Assembly: GCF_017876295.1 (NCBI RefSeq)
Contig: NZ_JAGINT010000001.1
Coordinates: forward strand, 3,906,001 to 3,970,000
Direction: 5' to 3'
From: Kribbella aluminosa
GTDB taxonomy: Bacteria > Actinomycetota > Actinomycetes > Propionibacteriales > Kribbellaceae
DNA length: 64,000 nucleotides
Below the pieces are notes generated by a model that saw only the letters and a list, made by a program, of their open reading frames with translations, was not told the DNA's origin and searched no databases. A program made the position numbers and the translations under genes. Positions 7,225 through 15,700 of this stretch are shown here, piece after piece (the stretch's first letter is position 1; each line of letters begins with the position of its first letter).

Positions 7225-8785
7225 GGACCGCGAGCCGTGTCGGCACCGACCGTCCCCGCACCGTGACCAGGTCGCTCGGCTGCCACTGATCCGACTCGGC
7301 CGTCTCCGCTTCCTCGACGGCGGTCATCGACGCGATCAGCCGCCCGGGCGCGGTCTTCGCAAGCTCACTCAGCCGGGCCGCCTCGTTCACCGGATCACCG
7401 ATCACCGTGTATTCGTGCCGCCGTACGTCGCCCACCGTGCCGGCCACCACGATGCCCGCGGTGATCCCGAGCCCGGCCGTTGCCTCGGGCAACTCGTCGG
7501 CCAGCCGCCGGGCCAGCTCCCGCCCCGCGGCGAGCTCACTGCCCGCCGGGTCCGGCAGCTCGGCCGGCGCGCCGAAGATCGCCAGCGCGGCGTCGCCCGC
7601 GAACTTGTTCACGAACCCGCCTTGCCGGTCCACCTCGGCGACCACGATCGCGAAGAACCGGTTGAGCAGCTGCACCACCTCGGTCGGCGGCCGCTGGTTC
7701 GCCAGCTCGGTCGAGCCGACCAGGTCGACGAACAGTACGGCGGCGAACCGCTCCTCGCCGCCGAGCCGGTCGCTGGTCAGCGCCTCCCGGACGACGCCGG
7801 GACCGACGTACCGCCCGAAGACGTCCCGGATCCGCTCGCGTTCGCGGAGCCCGTCGGTCATCCGGTTGAACCCGGCCTGCAGCGACCCCAGCTCGGTGCC
7901 GTCGAAGACCGGGATGGTGACGTCCAGCCGGCCCTCGCCGATCAGGCTCAGCGCGTCCCGCACCGAGCGGACCGGCGCCACCACGGACTTCGCCGACAAC
8001 CAGGTGAGCAGGTATCCGTTGCCGAGCGCCACGATGCCCAGGGCAAGGACCACGACGGCCATCCGGGTCGTGGTCACGTCCCGCTCGATCAACGCGAGTA
8101 CGGCGGCCAGCATCAGGCCAGCGACCGGTACGGCGGATCCGACCGTCCAGAAGAACAACGTCCGCGCCTTCAACCCGGCCGCGAGCAGCCGCCGCGGAGG
8201 CGACGAGTCGGCCAGCGCCCGTGCCGCGACCGGACGGAGCGCGAACTCGGTGAGCAGGTACGACACCGAGCAGGTGATGATCGCACCGTCGATCACCGTC
8301 AGCGCGACGCGCAGCGCGTTCGCGGGCTGCAGCATCAGCGTCATCACGGTGAAGAACACGGCGGCGACCAGCCAGAGGCCCGCCTCGATCAGCGTCAGCC
8401 GCAGCGGCAACTGCAGCGTGGCGATCTGCTCCTGCCGGGTGGCCGGCCGCCCCAGCTCGATCCAGCGGGTCACCCGCCGCGTCAGCCGCCGGCTCCAGAC
8501 GACGCCGATCGTCATCGCGATCACGAGGTACGCCGGAATCACGATCGCGTCGACGAGTTGCAGCTGGTCGACCAGCGACGGGCCGGGCAGCACGAAGACC
8601 GCCAGTACGAACACGACCAGCGCGCCGATCAGGTTGGTACCGATGCAGAACGTGGCCATCAGGATCTGCAACCGGATCCGCAGCCGCCGGGTGCTCTGGT
8701 CGGCCGAGCCGAGCAGCCAGGACCCGAACGGCCGTCTACTCAGCACAGGCTCAGGATTCCCCTGGACGGTCCGCTGGATGGTCAT
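7217..8785 (-). CDS. Membrane-bound class III adenylate cyclase with HAMP domain
   Basis: 522 residues: about six hydrophobic segments between residues 40 and 260, a HAMP linker (about 265-320, SAKSVVAPVRSVRDALSLIG), then a class III cyclase domain at about 350-515. Metal-binding aspartates are in FVDLVGS and in NKFAGDAALAIFG, and the transition-state residues are in GDPVNEAAR. The Lys of NKFAGD and the Asp of TVIGDPVN fit ATP rather than GTP. The layout matches the mycobacterial six-helix HAMP cyclases (Rv1318c-Rv1320c and Rv3645 type). The product would be cAMP at the inner membrane face. It diverges from the M1 aminopeptidase gene. Confidence 0.92.
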   Translation of the reverse strand: MTIQRTVQGNPEPVLSRRPFGSWLLGSADQSTRRLRIRLQILMATFCIGTNLIGALVVFVLAVFVLPGPSLVDQLQLVDAIVIPAYLVIAMTIGVVWSRRLTRRVTRWIELGRPATRQEQIATLQLPLRLTLIEAGLWLVAAVFFTVMTLMLQPANALRVALTVIDGAIITCSVSYLLTEFALRPVAARALADSSPPRRLLAAGLKARTLFFWTVGSAVPVAGLMLAAVLALIERDVTTTRMAVVVLALGIVALGNGYLLTWLSAKSVVAPVRSVRDALSLIGEGRLDVTIPVFDGTELGSLQAGFNRMTDGLRERERIRDVFGRYVGPGVVREALTSDRLGGEERFAAVLFVDLVGSTELANQRPPTEVVQLLNRFFAIVVAEVDRQGGFVNKFAGDAALAIFGAPAELPDPAGSELAAGRELARRLADELPEATAGLGITAGIVVAGTVGDVRRHEYTVIGDPVNEAARLSELAKTAPGRLIASMTAVEEAETAESDQWQPSDLVTVRGRSVPTRLAVPQ

Positions 8786-8914
8786 ACGCCCTAGTCTGCC
8801 AAGTCAGGACCGAAGCGGGGTTTTGGCACGGTGGTGCGTTTGGCCCAGATTGGCCGCCCGATCCGGCCGGGACGTGGGTACTGTTCCTCGGACGCCTCAC
8901 TCGGGGAGCTTCCC

Positions 8915-10684
8915 TTGACGCACGATCGCCACTCCTATGCCGAGCCGGACCGGGTTCGGACGACCCATCTCGAGCTCGACCTCGCGCTCGACTTCGGTCA
9001 GCAGGTGCTGTCCGGCAGCGCGACGCACACGCTCGCCTGGACAGACGCCGCCGGGGACCGACTGGTTCTCGACACCCGCGACCTCACGGTGCTCGGTGTC
9101 GAGGGGCAGACCAACGACGGCTGGGTGCCGTTGCAGTACAGCCTCGCCGACGCCGATCCGGAGCTCGGTTCCGCTCTGACGATCACGACCGCGGGCCATC
9201 CGCGGGTGAAGGTCAGCTACCGGACCGCGCCGACCGCGACCGGTCTGCAGTGGCTGGATCCGGCGATGACGGCCGGTGGTGTACTGCCGTTCATGTTCAG
9301 CCAGTCGCAGGCGATCCACGCCCGCAGCTGGGTCCCGGTGCAGGACACCCCGAGCGTCCGGTTCAGCTACGCCGCGCACGTCACGGCGCCGCCGGAGCTG
9401 ATGGTGCTGATGAGCGCCGACAACGGGACGGCCTCGCGGCGTACCGGCTCGTACGACGTGGTGATGCCCGAGCCGATCCCGTCGTACCTGCTGGCGATCG
9501 CGGCCGGCGACCTGGTGTTCGAGCCGCTCGGCGAGCGGTCCGGGGTGTGGGCCGAGCCCGCGACGGTGCGGAAGGCGGCGACCGAGTTCTCCGACACCGA
9601 GGAGATGATGCGGGTCACCGAGGAGCTGTTCGGCCCGTACCGCTGGGGCCGCTACGACCTGCTCGTGCTCCCCCCGTCCTTCCCGTACGGCGGGATGGAG
9701 AACCCGCGGATGACGTTCGCGACACCGACCGTGGTGATCGGCGACAAGTCGCTGGTCAGCGTGATCGCGCACGAGCTCGCGCACAGCTGGTCGGGCAACC
9801 TCGTCACGCAGGACAGCTGGGACGACATCTGGCTCAACGAGGGCTTCACGTCGTACGTCGAGAACCGGATCGTCGAGGCCGTGTACGGGACCGAGTTCTC
9901 GGTGATGGAGACCGCGATCAAGCAGCACGCGACCGTGGTGAAGCTGGACCCGCTGACGCCGGCCGAGCTCGCGGTCGAGCTGCCCGGGCTGCACCACCGG
10001 TCGGAGTACCACGGGACGACGTCGACCGGGCCGCTGAAGGGGTCGTGGTTCCTGTCCTGGCTGGAGGAGCGGTTCGCGCGGGAGGTGTTCGATCCGTTCC
10101 TGCGCGGGTACTTCGACCGGTTCGCGTTCCGCAGCATCAACACCGACGACTTCGTCGAGCACCTGCGCGAGCACCTGATCACGCCGCGCCCGGACGTGGT
10201 GACGGATGCCGAGCTGGCCGCGTGGCTGTACGAGCCGGGCATCCCGGCGTTCGCGGAGCGGGCGGTGTCGGCGCGGTTCCAGGTCGTTGACGAGGCGCGC
10301 AGTATGTGGCTGACGACGGGCGAGCTGCCGCACGGCGCGGAGCGGTGGACGACGCAGGAGTGGCTGCGGTTCCTGGACGCGGCTCCCGACGTACTGAGCC
10401 CGTTGTTGCTGCAGCAACTGGACCGCGCGTTCGGCCTGACCGGCACCGCGAACGGCGAGATCGCCCGCCGCTGGTACCAGATCGTTGCCGCCAGCAGCTA
10501 CGAGGCGGCGTACGCCGAAATGGCCGAGTTCCTGACCATGGTCGGCCGGATGAAACTGGTCCTGCCCGTCTACCAGGCCCTGGCCGGCACCGACCGAGCC
10601 TTCGCCGCCGAAGTCTTCGCCAAGGCCCGCCCCGGCTACCACCCCATCACAACAGCAGCGGTGCAGAAGATCCTGGGTCAATGA
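8915..10684 (+). CDS. M1-family zinc aminopeptidase
   Basis: About 589 residues, cytoplasmic. The GGMEN exopeptidase motif is near residue 260, the zinc site HELAH at about 286-290, and the downstream glutamate in WLNEGF completes HExxH-x18-E. Size and order resemble the leukotriene A4 hydrolase/aminopeptidase B branch rather than the longer PepN. It removes N-terminal residues from peptides. TTG 8915 is preferred because GGGGAG sits 6 bases upstream and the protein then starts close to the first beta strand; an upstream GTG at 8831 would add a poor-looking tail. A TACTGT -10-like hexamer lies at 8879-8884. Its 3' end overlaps the convergent GNAT gene by 38 bases. Confidence 0.9.
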   Translation: MTHDRHSYAEPDRVRTTHLELDLALDFGQQVLSGSATHTLAWTDAAGDRLVLDTRDLTVLGVEGQTNDGWVPLQYSLADADPELGSALTITTAGHPRVKVSYRTAPTATGLQWLDPAMTAGGVLPFMFSQSQAIHARSWVPVQDTPSVRFSYAAHVTAPPELMVLMSADNGTASRRTGSYDVVMPEPIPSYLLAIAAGDLVFEPLGERSGVWAEPATVRKAATEFSDTEEMMRVTEELFGPYRWGRYDLLVLPPSFPYGGMENPRMTFATPTVVIGDKSLVSVIAHELAHSWSGNLVTQDSWDDIWLNEGFTSYVENRIVEAVYGTEFSVMETAIKQHATVVKLDPLTPAELAVELPGLHHRSEYHGTTSTGPLKGSWFLSWLEERFAREVFDPFLRGYFDRFAFRSINTDDFVEHLREHLITPRPDVVTDAELAAWLYEPGIPAFAERAVSARFQVVDEARSMWLTTGELPHGAERWTTQEWLRFLDAAPDVLSPLLLQQLDRAFGLTGTANGEIARRWYQIVAASSYEAAYAEMAEFLTMVGRMKLVLPVYQALAGTDRAFAAEVFAKARPGYHPITTAAVQKILGQ

Positions 10685-11540
10685 GGTCCAGCTTGCGGCG
10701 GTGGACCTGGCGCTGCGGGCGGTAGCCCAGGCGGTCGTTGGTGCGGCGCATCGGGGTGTTGGTGTCGACGGTGTCGGTGAGGAGGCCGTCGAGGTCGGGG
10801 AAGCGGTGGCGGACTTCGTGGATCTGGGCGGCCTTCATCCACAGCGCCAGCCCGCGGCCGCGGTGCTCCGGCAGGACGGCCGTGCCGTACAGCTGACCGT
10901 CGCCCTTCCCGTCACCCGGTACGACGACCTCGGTGAAGCCGGCCATCCGCCCGGCGCGGTCCAAGGCCGCGACGACGGACAGGTGGTCGCCGCGCTGCTC
11001 GATCAACCGTGCCGCGTGCCGGGTCCGATCGACGTCCCACACGTCGGCCCCGGCCGAGATCGACCCGGTCGGAGCGTCGGCCATCCCGGCTCGCGCATCG
11101 GTGAACGTCTGCACGAGATCGTCCGGCGCGACCCCCTCCCACGACACCAGCCGATACCCGGGAACAGCAGGTACGTCGGGTGTCCGGTGGGCGAGGTCGA
11201 GCCGCGCGTAGACCAGCGTCAGCCCGATCCCGAACCCTTGCTGCTGCAGGAACCGGTCGCCGGCCGACCCGGCGTCGACGTCGGTGATCAGCGTCCGTAT
11301 GTCGTGGTCGCGCGCGCTGCCGGCCACCGCGCGCAGCAGCAGCGTGCCGATCCCGTGCCGGCGTTCGGCCGGATGCACTGTCAGCTCGAAGTCCGCGAGA
11401 TGCGCATGCGTACCGCGGCTGTCCAGCCGGAGGAACGCGGATCCGGCCGGCGTACCGTCGCCGTGCGCGGCCAGCCACGCGATCCGGCGGCTGAACGGAC
11501 GGTAGTCGGGGTCGGTGAGCGGAATCAGTGTGATGGTCAA
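10647..11540 (-). CDS. Tandem GNAT acetyltransferase
   Basis: 297 residues with two GNAT-like halves. The first has LTVHPAERRHGIGTLLLRAV at about 55-75 (acetyl-CoA loop RRHGIG). The second has GTAVLPEHRGRGLALWMKAA near residue 220 (RGRGLA), then the N-x-x-M-x-x-x-N pattern TNTPMRRTNDRLGY typical of the last strand. Two-domain organisation recalls MshD-type enzymes, but the identity is uncertain and the mycothiol synthase motifs cannot be confirmed by eye. The last 38 bases of the gene are also the last 38 bases of the convergent aminopeptidase gene. Confidence 0.8.
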   Translation of the reverse strand: MTITLIPLTDPDYRPFSRRIAWLAAHGDGTPAGSAFLRLDSRGTHAHLADFELTVHPAERRHGIGTLLLRAVAGSARDHDIRTLITDVDAGSAGDRFLQQQGFGIGLTLVYARLDLAHRTPDVPAVPGYRLVSWEGVAPDDLVQTFTDARAGMADAPTGSISAGADVWDVDRTRHAARLIEQRGDHLSVVAALDRAGRMAGFTEVVVPGDGKGDGQLYGTAVLPEHRGRGLALWMKAAQIHEVRHRFPDLDGLLTDTVDTNTPMRRTNDRLGYRPQRQVHRRKLDLIDPGSSAPLLL

Positions 11541-11558
11541 GCCGTCAACATAACGCGA

Positions 11559-13310
11559 TCAGCGGCCGACGGCGTAGCCCTGCATGCCGCGGGGGTTCGC
11601 GGCTGCTGCGAGGATCCCGTCGGATTCCTTGCGTACGGCGCACAGGCGGCCGAGGCTCCACGGATCCGACTCGGTGACGACGTGCCCACGCCGTACCAAG
11701 TCGTCACGGACGTGCGCGCCGACCCGGCTCTCCACGACCAACCCGCCCGGCTCGGTCGCCCGCGGGTAGAACGACGACGGGAATCCGGTGGTGTGCCACG
11801 CCGGCGCATCGATCGCCTCCTGCAGCTCGAGGCCCGCACCGAGATGCCGCAACAGGAACAGCAACTGCCACTGATCCTGCTGATCACCACCAGGCGACCC
11901 GCACGCCATCACCGCCGCCCCGTCGCGCAGTACGAGCGTCGGAGTCAGTGTCGTCCGCGGCCGCTTGCCCGGGGCCAGTGACGCCGGCAACCCCTCCTCG
12001 AGCCAGAACATCTGCGCGCGACTCCCGAGACAGAACCCGAGCTCCGGAATCGTCGGCGACGACTGCAACCACCCGCCGCTCGGCGTCGCCGAGATCATGT
12101 TCCCCCACCGGTCGACGACATCCACATGACACGTGTCTCCCCGCATCTCGCCGACCGGCGACACCGTCGGCTCCCCGGTCGTCGCATCGCCCGTCTCGTT
12201 GCCGGCAGCAACCGACGGCAGCACCGGCGCGCGTCCGTCCGGCCGACCGGGACGGAGCTCCAGCGACGCGTCCGCTCCGACCAGCTTCGCCCGCTCGGCG
12301 GCGTACGCGGGGGAGAGGAGCGTCTCCAGCGGTACGTCGGCGGCGTCGCCGTACCAGGCCTCGCGATCGGCGTACGACAGCTTCATCACCTCGACCGTCG
12401 TGTGCACGCCCTCCGCGCTGTCGAGGTCGACCTCGCCGAGTGCCGCGAGTACGGCGAGCGACTGCAGCAGCGCCGGGCCCTGGCCCCACGGACCGGTCTT
12501 CGCGACAGTGTACCCGTTCCAGTCGTACGTCGCCGGGTCCTCCCAGCTCGCCTCGAACGCGGCCAGGTCCGCGCCGGTGATCAGCCCGCCATGATCCTCG
12601 CCGCTCGAGTCCCGGTGCGGAATCCGCGAGAACCTGTCGATCGCGTCCGCGACGAACCCTTCCCGCCACGCCTTCCTGGCCCCCTCGATCTGCTCCTGCC
12701 GATCGGCGCCGGTGGCTTCCCGCACCAGCCGTTCGAGGGTGTCGGCGTACGCCGCGTTGCTGAACCGCCCCGTCACCGGACGCCCGTCCTTCAGCCAGAG
12801 CGCGGCCGACGTAGGCCAGTGCTGCTCGAACAGCTCCTGCACCGTCGCGATCGTGTCCGCGATCCGCGGCACCAGCGGGTGCCCGTTCCGCGCATACTCG
12901 ATGGCCGGCTCGAGTACGACGCTGAGCGGCAGCGTGCCGTGATCGCGGAGCAGGAGCAGCCAGGCGTCGACCGCGCCGGGAACGGTCGCCGCGAGCGGTC
13001 CGGACCCGGGAACGAGGGTGAGCCCGAGCGACCGGTAGTGCTCGATGGTCGCAGCGGCCGGCGCGACACCTTGCCCGGACAGCACCCGCGGCGCCGGGTC
13101 GTCCGCGGTCGCGATGATCGCCGGTACCTCACCGCCCGGGCCGTTGAGGTGCGGCTCGACCACGTGCAGCACGAACCCGGCAGCGGCGCCCGCATCGAAC
13201 GCGTTCCCGCCGAGCTCGAGAATCCGCATCGCCGACTGCGACGCGAGCCAATGCGTGGACGAGACCATCCCGAACGTACCGCGCAGCGTCGGACGGGTGG
13301 TGAAGGTCAT
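11559..13310 (-). CDS. Gamma-glutamyltransferase family protein
   Basis: 583 residues, an Ntn-hydrolase made as one chain that self-cleaves. The N-terminal half has GGNAFDAGAAAGFVLHVVEPH. The nucleophile region is GDTCHVDVVDRWGN, with the Thr that would become the new N-terminus at about residue 400. The substrate-loop motif SPGGDQQ lies near 500. No obvious signal peptide is seen, so it is probably cytosolic. ATG 13310 is chosen because GGGAGG lies 4 bases upstream. It sits next to the wreck of a peptide-transporter gene on the same strand, which suggests a former peptide or gamma-glutamyl compound uptake operon. Confidence 0.9.
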   Translation of the reverse strand: MTFTTRPTLRGTFGMVSSTHWLASQSAMRILELGGNAFDAGAAAGFVLHVVEPHLNGPGGEVPAIIATADDPAPRVLSGQGVAPAAATIEHYRSLGLTLVPGSGPLAATVPGAVDAWLLLLRDHGTLPLSVVLEPAIEYARNGHPLVPRIADTIATVQELFEQHWPTSAALWLKDGRPVTGRFSNAAYADTLERLVREATGADRQEQIEGARKAWREGFVADAIDRFSRIPHRDSSGEDHGGLITGADLAAFEASWEDPATYDWNGYTVAKTGPWGQGPALLQSLAVLAALGEVDLDSAEGVHTTVEVMKLSYADREAWYGDAADVPLETLLSPAYAAERAKLVGADASLELRPGRPDGRAPVLPSVAAGNETGDATTGEPTVSPVGEMRGDTCHVDVVDRWGNMISATPSGGWLQSSPTIPELGFCLGSRAQMFWLEEGLPASLAPGKRPRTTLTPTLVLRDGAAVMACGSPGGDQQDQWQLLFLLRHLGAGLELQEAIDAPAWHTTGFPSSFYPRATEPGGLVVESRVGAHVRDDLVRRGHVVTESDPWSLGRLCAVRKESDGILAAAANPRGMQGYAVGR

Positions 13311-13428
13311 GGGGCCTCCCGGCCTGGACTGAGGAGTGGAGGGAGCGAAGTGACCGGAGCGACGAGGGAAGATCGGGAGCAACAGCCCCGTGACATCGCC
13401 GGCGCCGGGGGCCCGGCAATATGCACTG

Positions 13429-13720
13429 TCATGGAGCGGCTCCTTGGGTGCGGCGTACGTCTGGTCCGGTTCCGTCGTCGGTCACGAGGTGGCAGGCCAC
13501 CTGGTGTCCACCTTCGCCGATCGTGCGCGGTTCCGGCGCGACCGTCCGGCATGTGTCCACCGCGACCGGGCATCTGGTGTGGACGCGGCAGCCGGGCGGC
13601 GGGTCGATCGCCGACGGGAGGTCGTCGCCGAGCGGCCTTGCTGAAGCCGGAGTGGCTCGCCGCCGATGTCGCCGACCGAGGATCCGGCCGGTTCGCTCGA
13701 CCCGGGGTCAGAACCAGCGC
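13429..13720 (-). pseudogene. 3' remnant of an oligopeptide ABC transporter ATPase gene (DppD/OppD type)
   Basis: Read on the minus strand, one frame gives GDDLPSAIDPPPGC, then HTRCPVAVDTC, then GHQVACHLV and a TGA at 13431-13429. This is the cysteine-containing C-terminal tail found in Dpp/Opp ATPases. Just upstream another frame reads EPLRLQQG, so the tail is frameshifted near 13640. The whole nucleotide-binding domain is missing, and upstream of about 13720 nothing matches. It lies between the gamma-glutamyltransferase and a GNAT gene. Bases 13311-13428 contain no gene. Confidence 0.75.
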
Positions 13721-13827
13721 GACCACGGCCGCGCCGGTCCCGACAAGGTTCCCGCGGCCGGTACCAGCCTGCACAAGTGATTCGGCGAGCCCTTGCGACC
13801 TGCCGCCGGGACCGTCAGACCAGGCCG

Positions 13828-14328
13828 TCAAACCGTGACCGGATAGGTCAGGTCCCCTTGAGGTACGGCATGGTCGCCGAGTGCGAGCGCCATCAGGTTC
13901 GGGCCGTCGTACTGCGGGTGATGGATGCCGAACCCGGTCGCTTGCCGGAAGCCGAACCGAGGGTAGTACTCCGCGTGTCCGAGCACGACGACAGCAGGCT
14001 CGACGCGATCACGCGCCGTCGCGAGCGCGGCCCGCACGGCGGCGCCACCGGCCCCTCGGCGCTGGTACGCCGGCAGCACGGCGACCGGTCCGAGCGACAG
14101 GATCGGTACGTCGCCGACGTGACAGCGGGTGAGCAACGCGTAGGCGACCGGCCGGTCGTCGGGGGTGGTGGCAACGAACATCAGCCCCGGGATCCAGGCG
14201 GCCGGCTCGGCGCGGTGCGCGTCGAGGAAGCCGACCTCGAACTCGCGGCCGAAGGCGTCCCGGGTGATGTCGCGAAGGGTTTCTACGTCGGATTCGGTCT
14301 CGACACGGGTGTTCCAGGAGTTGGACAA
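13828..14328 (-). CDS. GNAT N-acetyltransferase, YhbS-like
   Basis: 166 residues, single GNAT domain. The acetyl-CoA loop is LGPVAVLPAYQRRGAGGAAV (Q-R-R-G-x-G) at about 78-97, followed by VLGHAEYYPRFGF, a sequence typical of the YhbS/predicted acetyltransferase group. The acceptor is unknown. TTG 14328 is used as start, with AAAGGG 7 bases before it. A 43-codon reading frame with a much stronger ribosome site begins at 14414 and runs past this start, so the GNAT may be translated by coupling to a leader peptide. Confidence 0.82.
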   Translation of the reverse strand: MSNSWNTRVETESDVETLRDITRDAFGREFEVGFLDAHRAEPAAWIPGLMFVATTPDDRPVAYALLTRCHVGDVPILSLGPVAVLPAYQRRGAGGAAVRAALATARDRVEPAVVVLGHAEYYPRFGFRQATGFGIHHPQYDGPNLMALALGDHAVPQGDLTYPVTV

Positions 14329-14414
14329 CGGAGGTCCCTTTCAAGAGTCGGAGAGTGCGGTTGAACGACCGTGTTCGCTGCCGGACGTGCGGCAGCGCGG
14401 AATCGCGCGATCAT
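14283..14414 (-). CDS. Possible leader peptide overlapping the GNAT start
   Basis: An ATG at 14414 has a near-perfect ribosome site AAGGAGG (14428-14422) 7 bases upstream and opens a 43-codon frame (MIARFRAAARPAANTVVQ...) that stops at 14283, 46 bases inside the GNAT gene in another frame. A hairpin GCTGCCG-N6-CGGCAGC lies within it. A coupled or attenuating leader is possible. No relative is recognised, and the frame could be fortuitous. The rest of 14415-14557 shows no gene. Confidence 0.35.
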   Translation of the reverse strand: MIARFRAAARPAANTVVQPHSPTLERDLRCPTPGTPVSRPNPT

Positions 14415-14557
14415 CAACCCACCTCCTTCACTCCGAAACCCGGACCAACTTTAGGCGAGTGTGGGGCGTCAGTCATGCGAGTTTGCCGACGCCGCCGAAC
14501 GAGGCGAACTTCAGGAGAGGCGCTCGCAGGTCTGCTCGCCATGAGCCCAGTCCTGAC

Positions 14558-15700
14558 TCACCACTCGACGACGAGCGGGTCCTTGGACGGCGGCCCGCTC
14601 GGCGTCCAGATGCCGTCGATCAGCCGGTACGGATGCCACCGACCTTCACGATCGAGGCGGAGCTGCGTGTCCGGACCGAGCGTCAACTGGTTGGCCCACG
14701 CGGTGATGGTGAGGTCGTCGTCGGCCGCCTGCAGCTCGGTCCGCCCTCGGTTCAGCTCGGCCGCGTCGGGCGTCCAGGTGTGTGCCAGTACGTCGAGACC
14801 GGGCGCACCGCCGTACCGCCAGGCTTGGATGCCGAGGGCAAGCTCTTCGCCGGCGCCGAGGTGGGGAAAGTCGGCGGCCAAGCGGATGGTGTCGTGCCAC
14901 TCGTCCAGCGGCTGCGGTACGGCGGCGTTGTGCAGCAGCGCGCCCAGGATCGACCGGGCACGCCGGGCCGCGTCGAGAACGAGCAGCTGCAACGTCGCCG
15001 GGCCGAACCCGTCCGGCGGCTCGATCCCCACGACGGCGAGCTGCTCGATCGTGACCTTCGCTGGCAGTTCGGGCGGCTCGGGGAGGTCGGCGGTCGGAGT
15101 CGTGACGACGTCGGCGATCGGGACACCGGCTTCGACGGGACGGGTCGACGAGGCCTGCAACTCGTCGAGGAGCGCTTCCCGCGTACGCCCGCGGAGCAGG
15201 AGCAGTACGAACGGATCCGCGTCGAGGAGCCACGCGACCTGGTAGCAGAGCGCCGCCGCGTGCTGGCAGGGGAGCTCCCACGCGTCGCACGTGCAGCTCG
15301 GATCGAGGTCGCCGATCCCCGGCAGCAGCGTGACACCCGCGTCGGACGCCGCCTCGACCAGGTCGTGCGGCATCTCGCCGTCGAGCAGCGCCGCGATGTG
15401 CCCGGCGCGCGCGGCGACCTGCTCCTGGAACCGCTGCCAGTCGTCCGCACTCAGCTCGTCGACCTGGACGACGGACTCGTACGTGTCCTCGGGGGCGTAC
15501 ACGGTGGCGGCGATCCGGCCCGGGCTGATCGTGATCGTGCCGACCTGCCCGGAGTTCGCGTACCGGCGGCCCCTGCGGAGCTGATCGTTGTCCAGCGAGG
15601 TGTCCTCGAGCGCCTGCACCCACGCCTTCGCCCACCACGAGCGTCCGCGCGTACTCCGCGACTGCGCGGAGAACGCCGGGAACCCCTGCGCGGCGGTCAT
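14558..15700 (-). CDS. SWIM zinc-finger protein
   Basis: 380 residues. The SWIM motif CTCDAWELPCQH (C-x-C-x6-C-x-H) lies at about residues 130-142. Upstream is the RGRRYANSGQV stretch usual for this family before the finger. The C-terminal half is alpha-rich and without known motifs. Its ATG at 15700 overlaps the TGA of the SNF2 helicase gene (ATGA), so the two are one translational unit. In other actinobacteria SWIM proteins commonly accompany an SNF2 helicase. A role as DNA- or protein-binding partner of that helicase is inference. Confidence 0.88.
   Translation of the reverse strand: MTAAQGFPAFSAQSRSTRGRSWWAKAWVQALEDTSLDNDQLRRGRRYANSGQVGTITISPGRIAATVYAPEDTYESVVQVDELSADDWQRFQEQVAARAGHIAALLDGEMPHDLVEAASDAGVTLLPGIGDLDPSCTCDAWELPCQHAAALCYQVAWLLDADPFVLLLLRGRTREALLDELQASSTRPVEAGVPIADVVTTPTADLPEPPELPAKVTIEQLAVVGIEPPDGFGPATLQLLVLDAARRARSILGALLHNAAVPQPLDEWHDTIRLAADFPHLGAGEELALGIQAWRYGGAPGLDVLAHTWTPDAAELNRGRTELQAADDDLTITAWANQLTLGPDTQLRLDREGRWHPYRLIDGIWTPSGPPSKDPLVVEW

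Noticed and set aside
12126..13838. A 570-codon plus-strand frame opposite gamma-glutamyltransferase
   Set aside because: Composition is Arg/Gly/Pro-rich with no family features, and the opposite strand encodes a clear enzyme.
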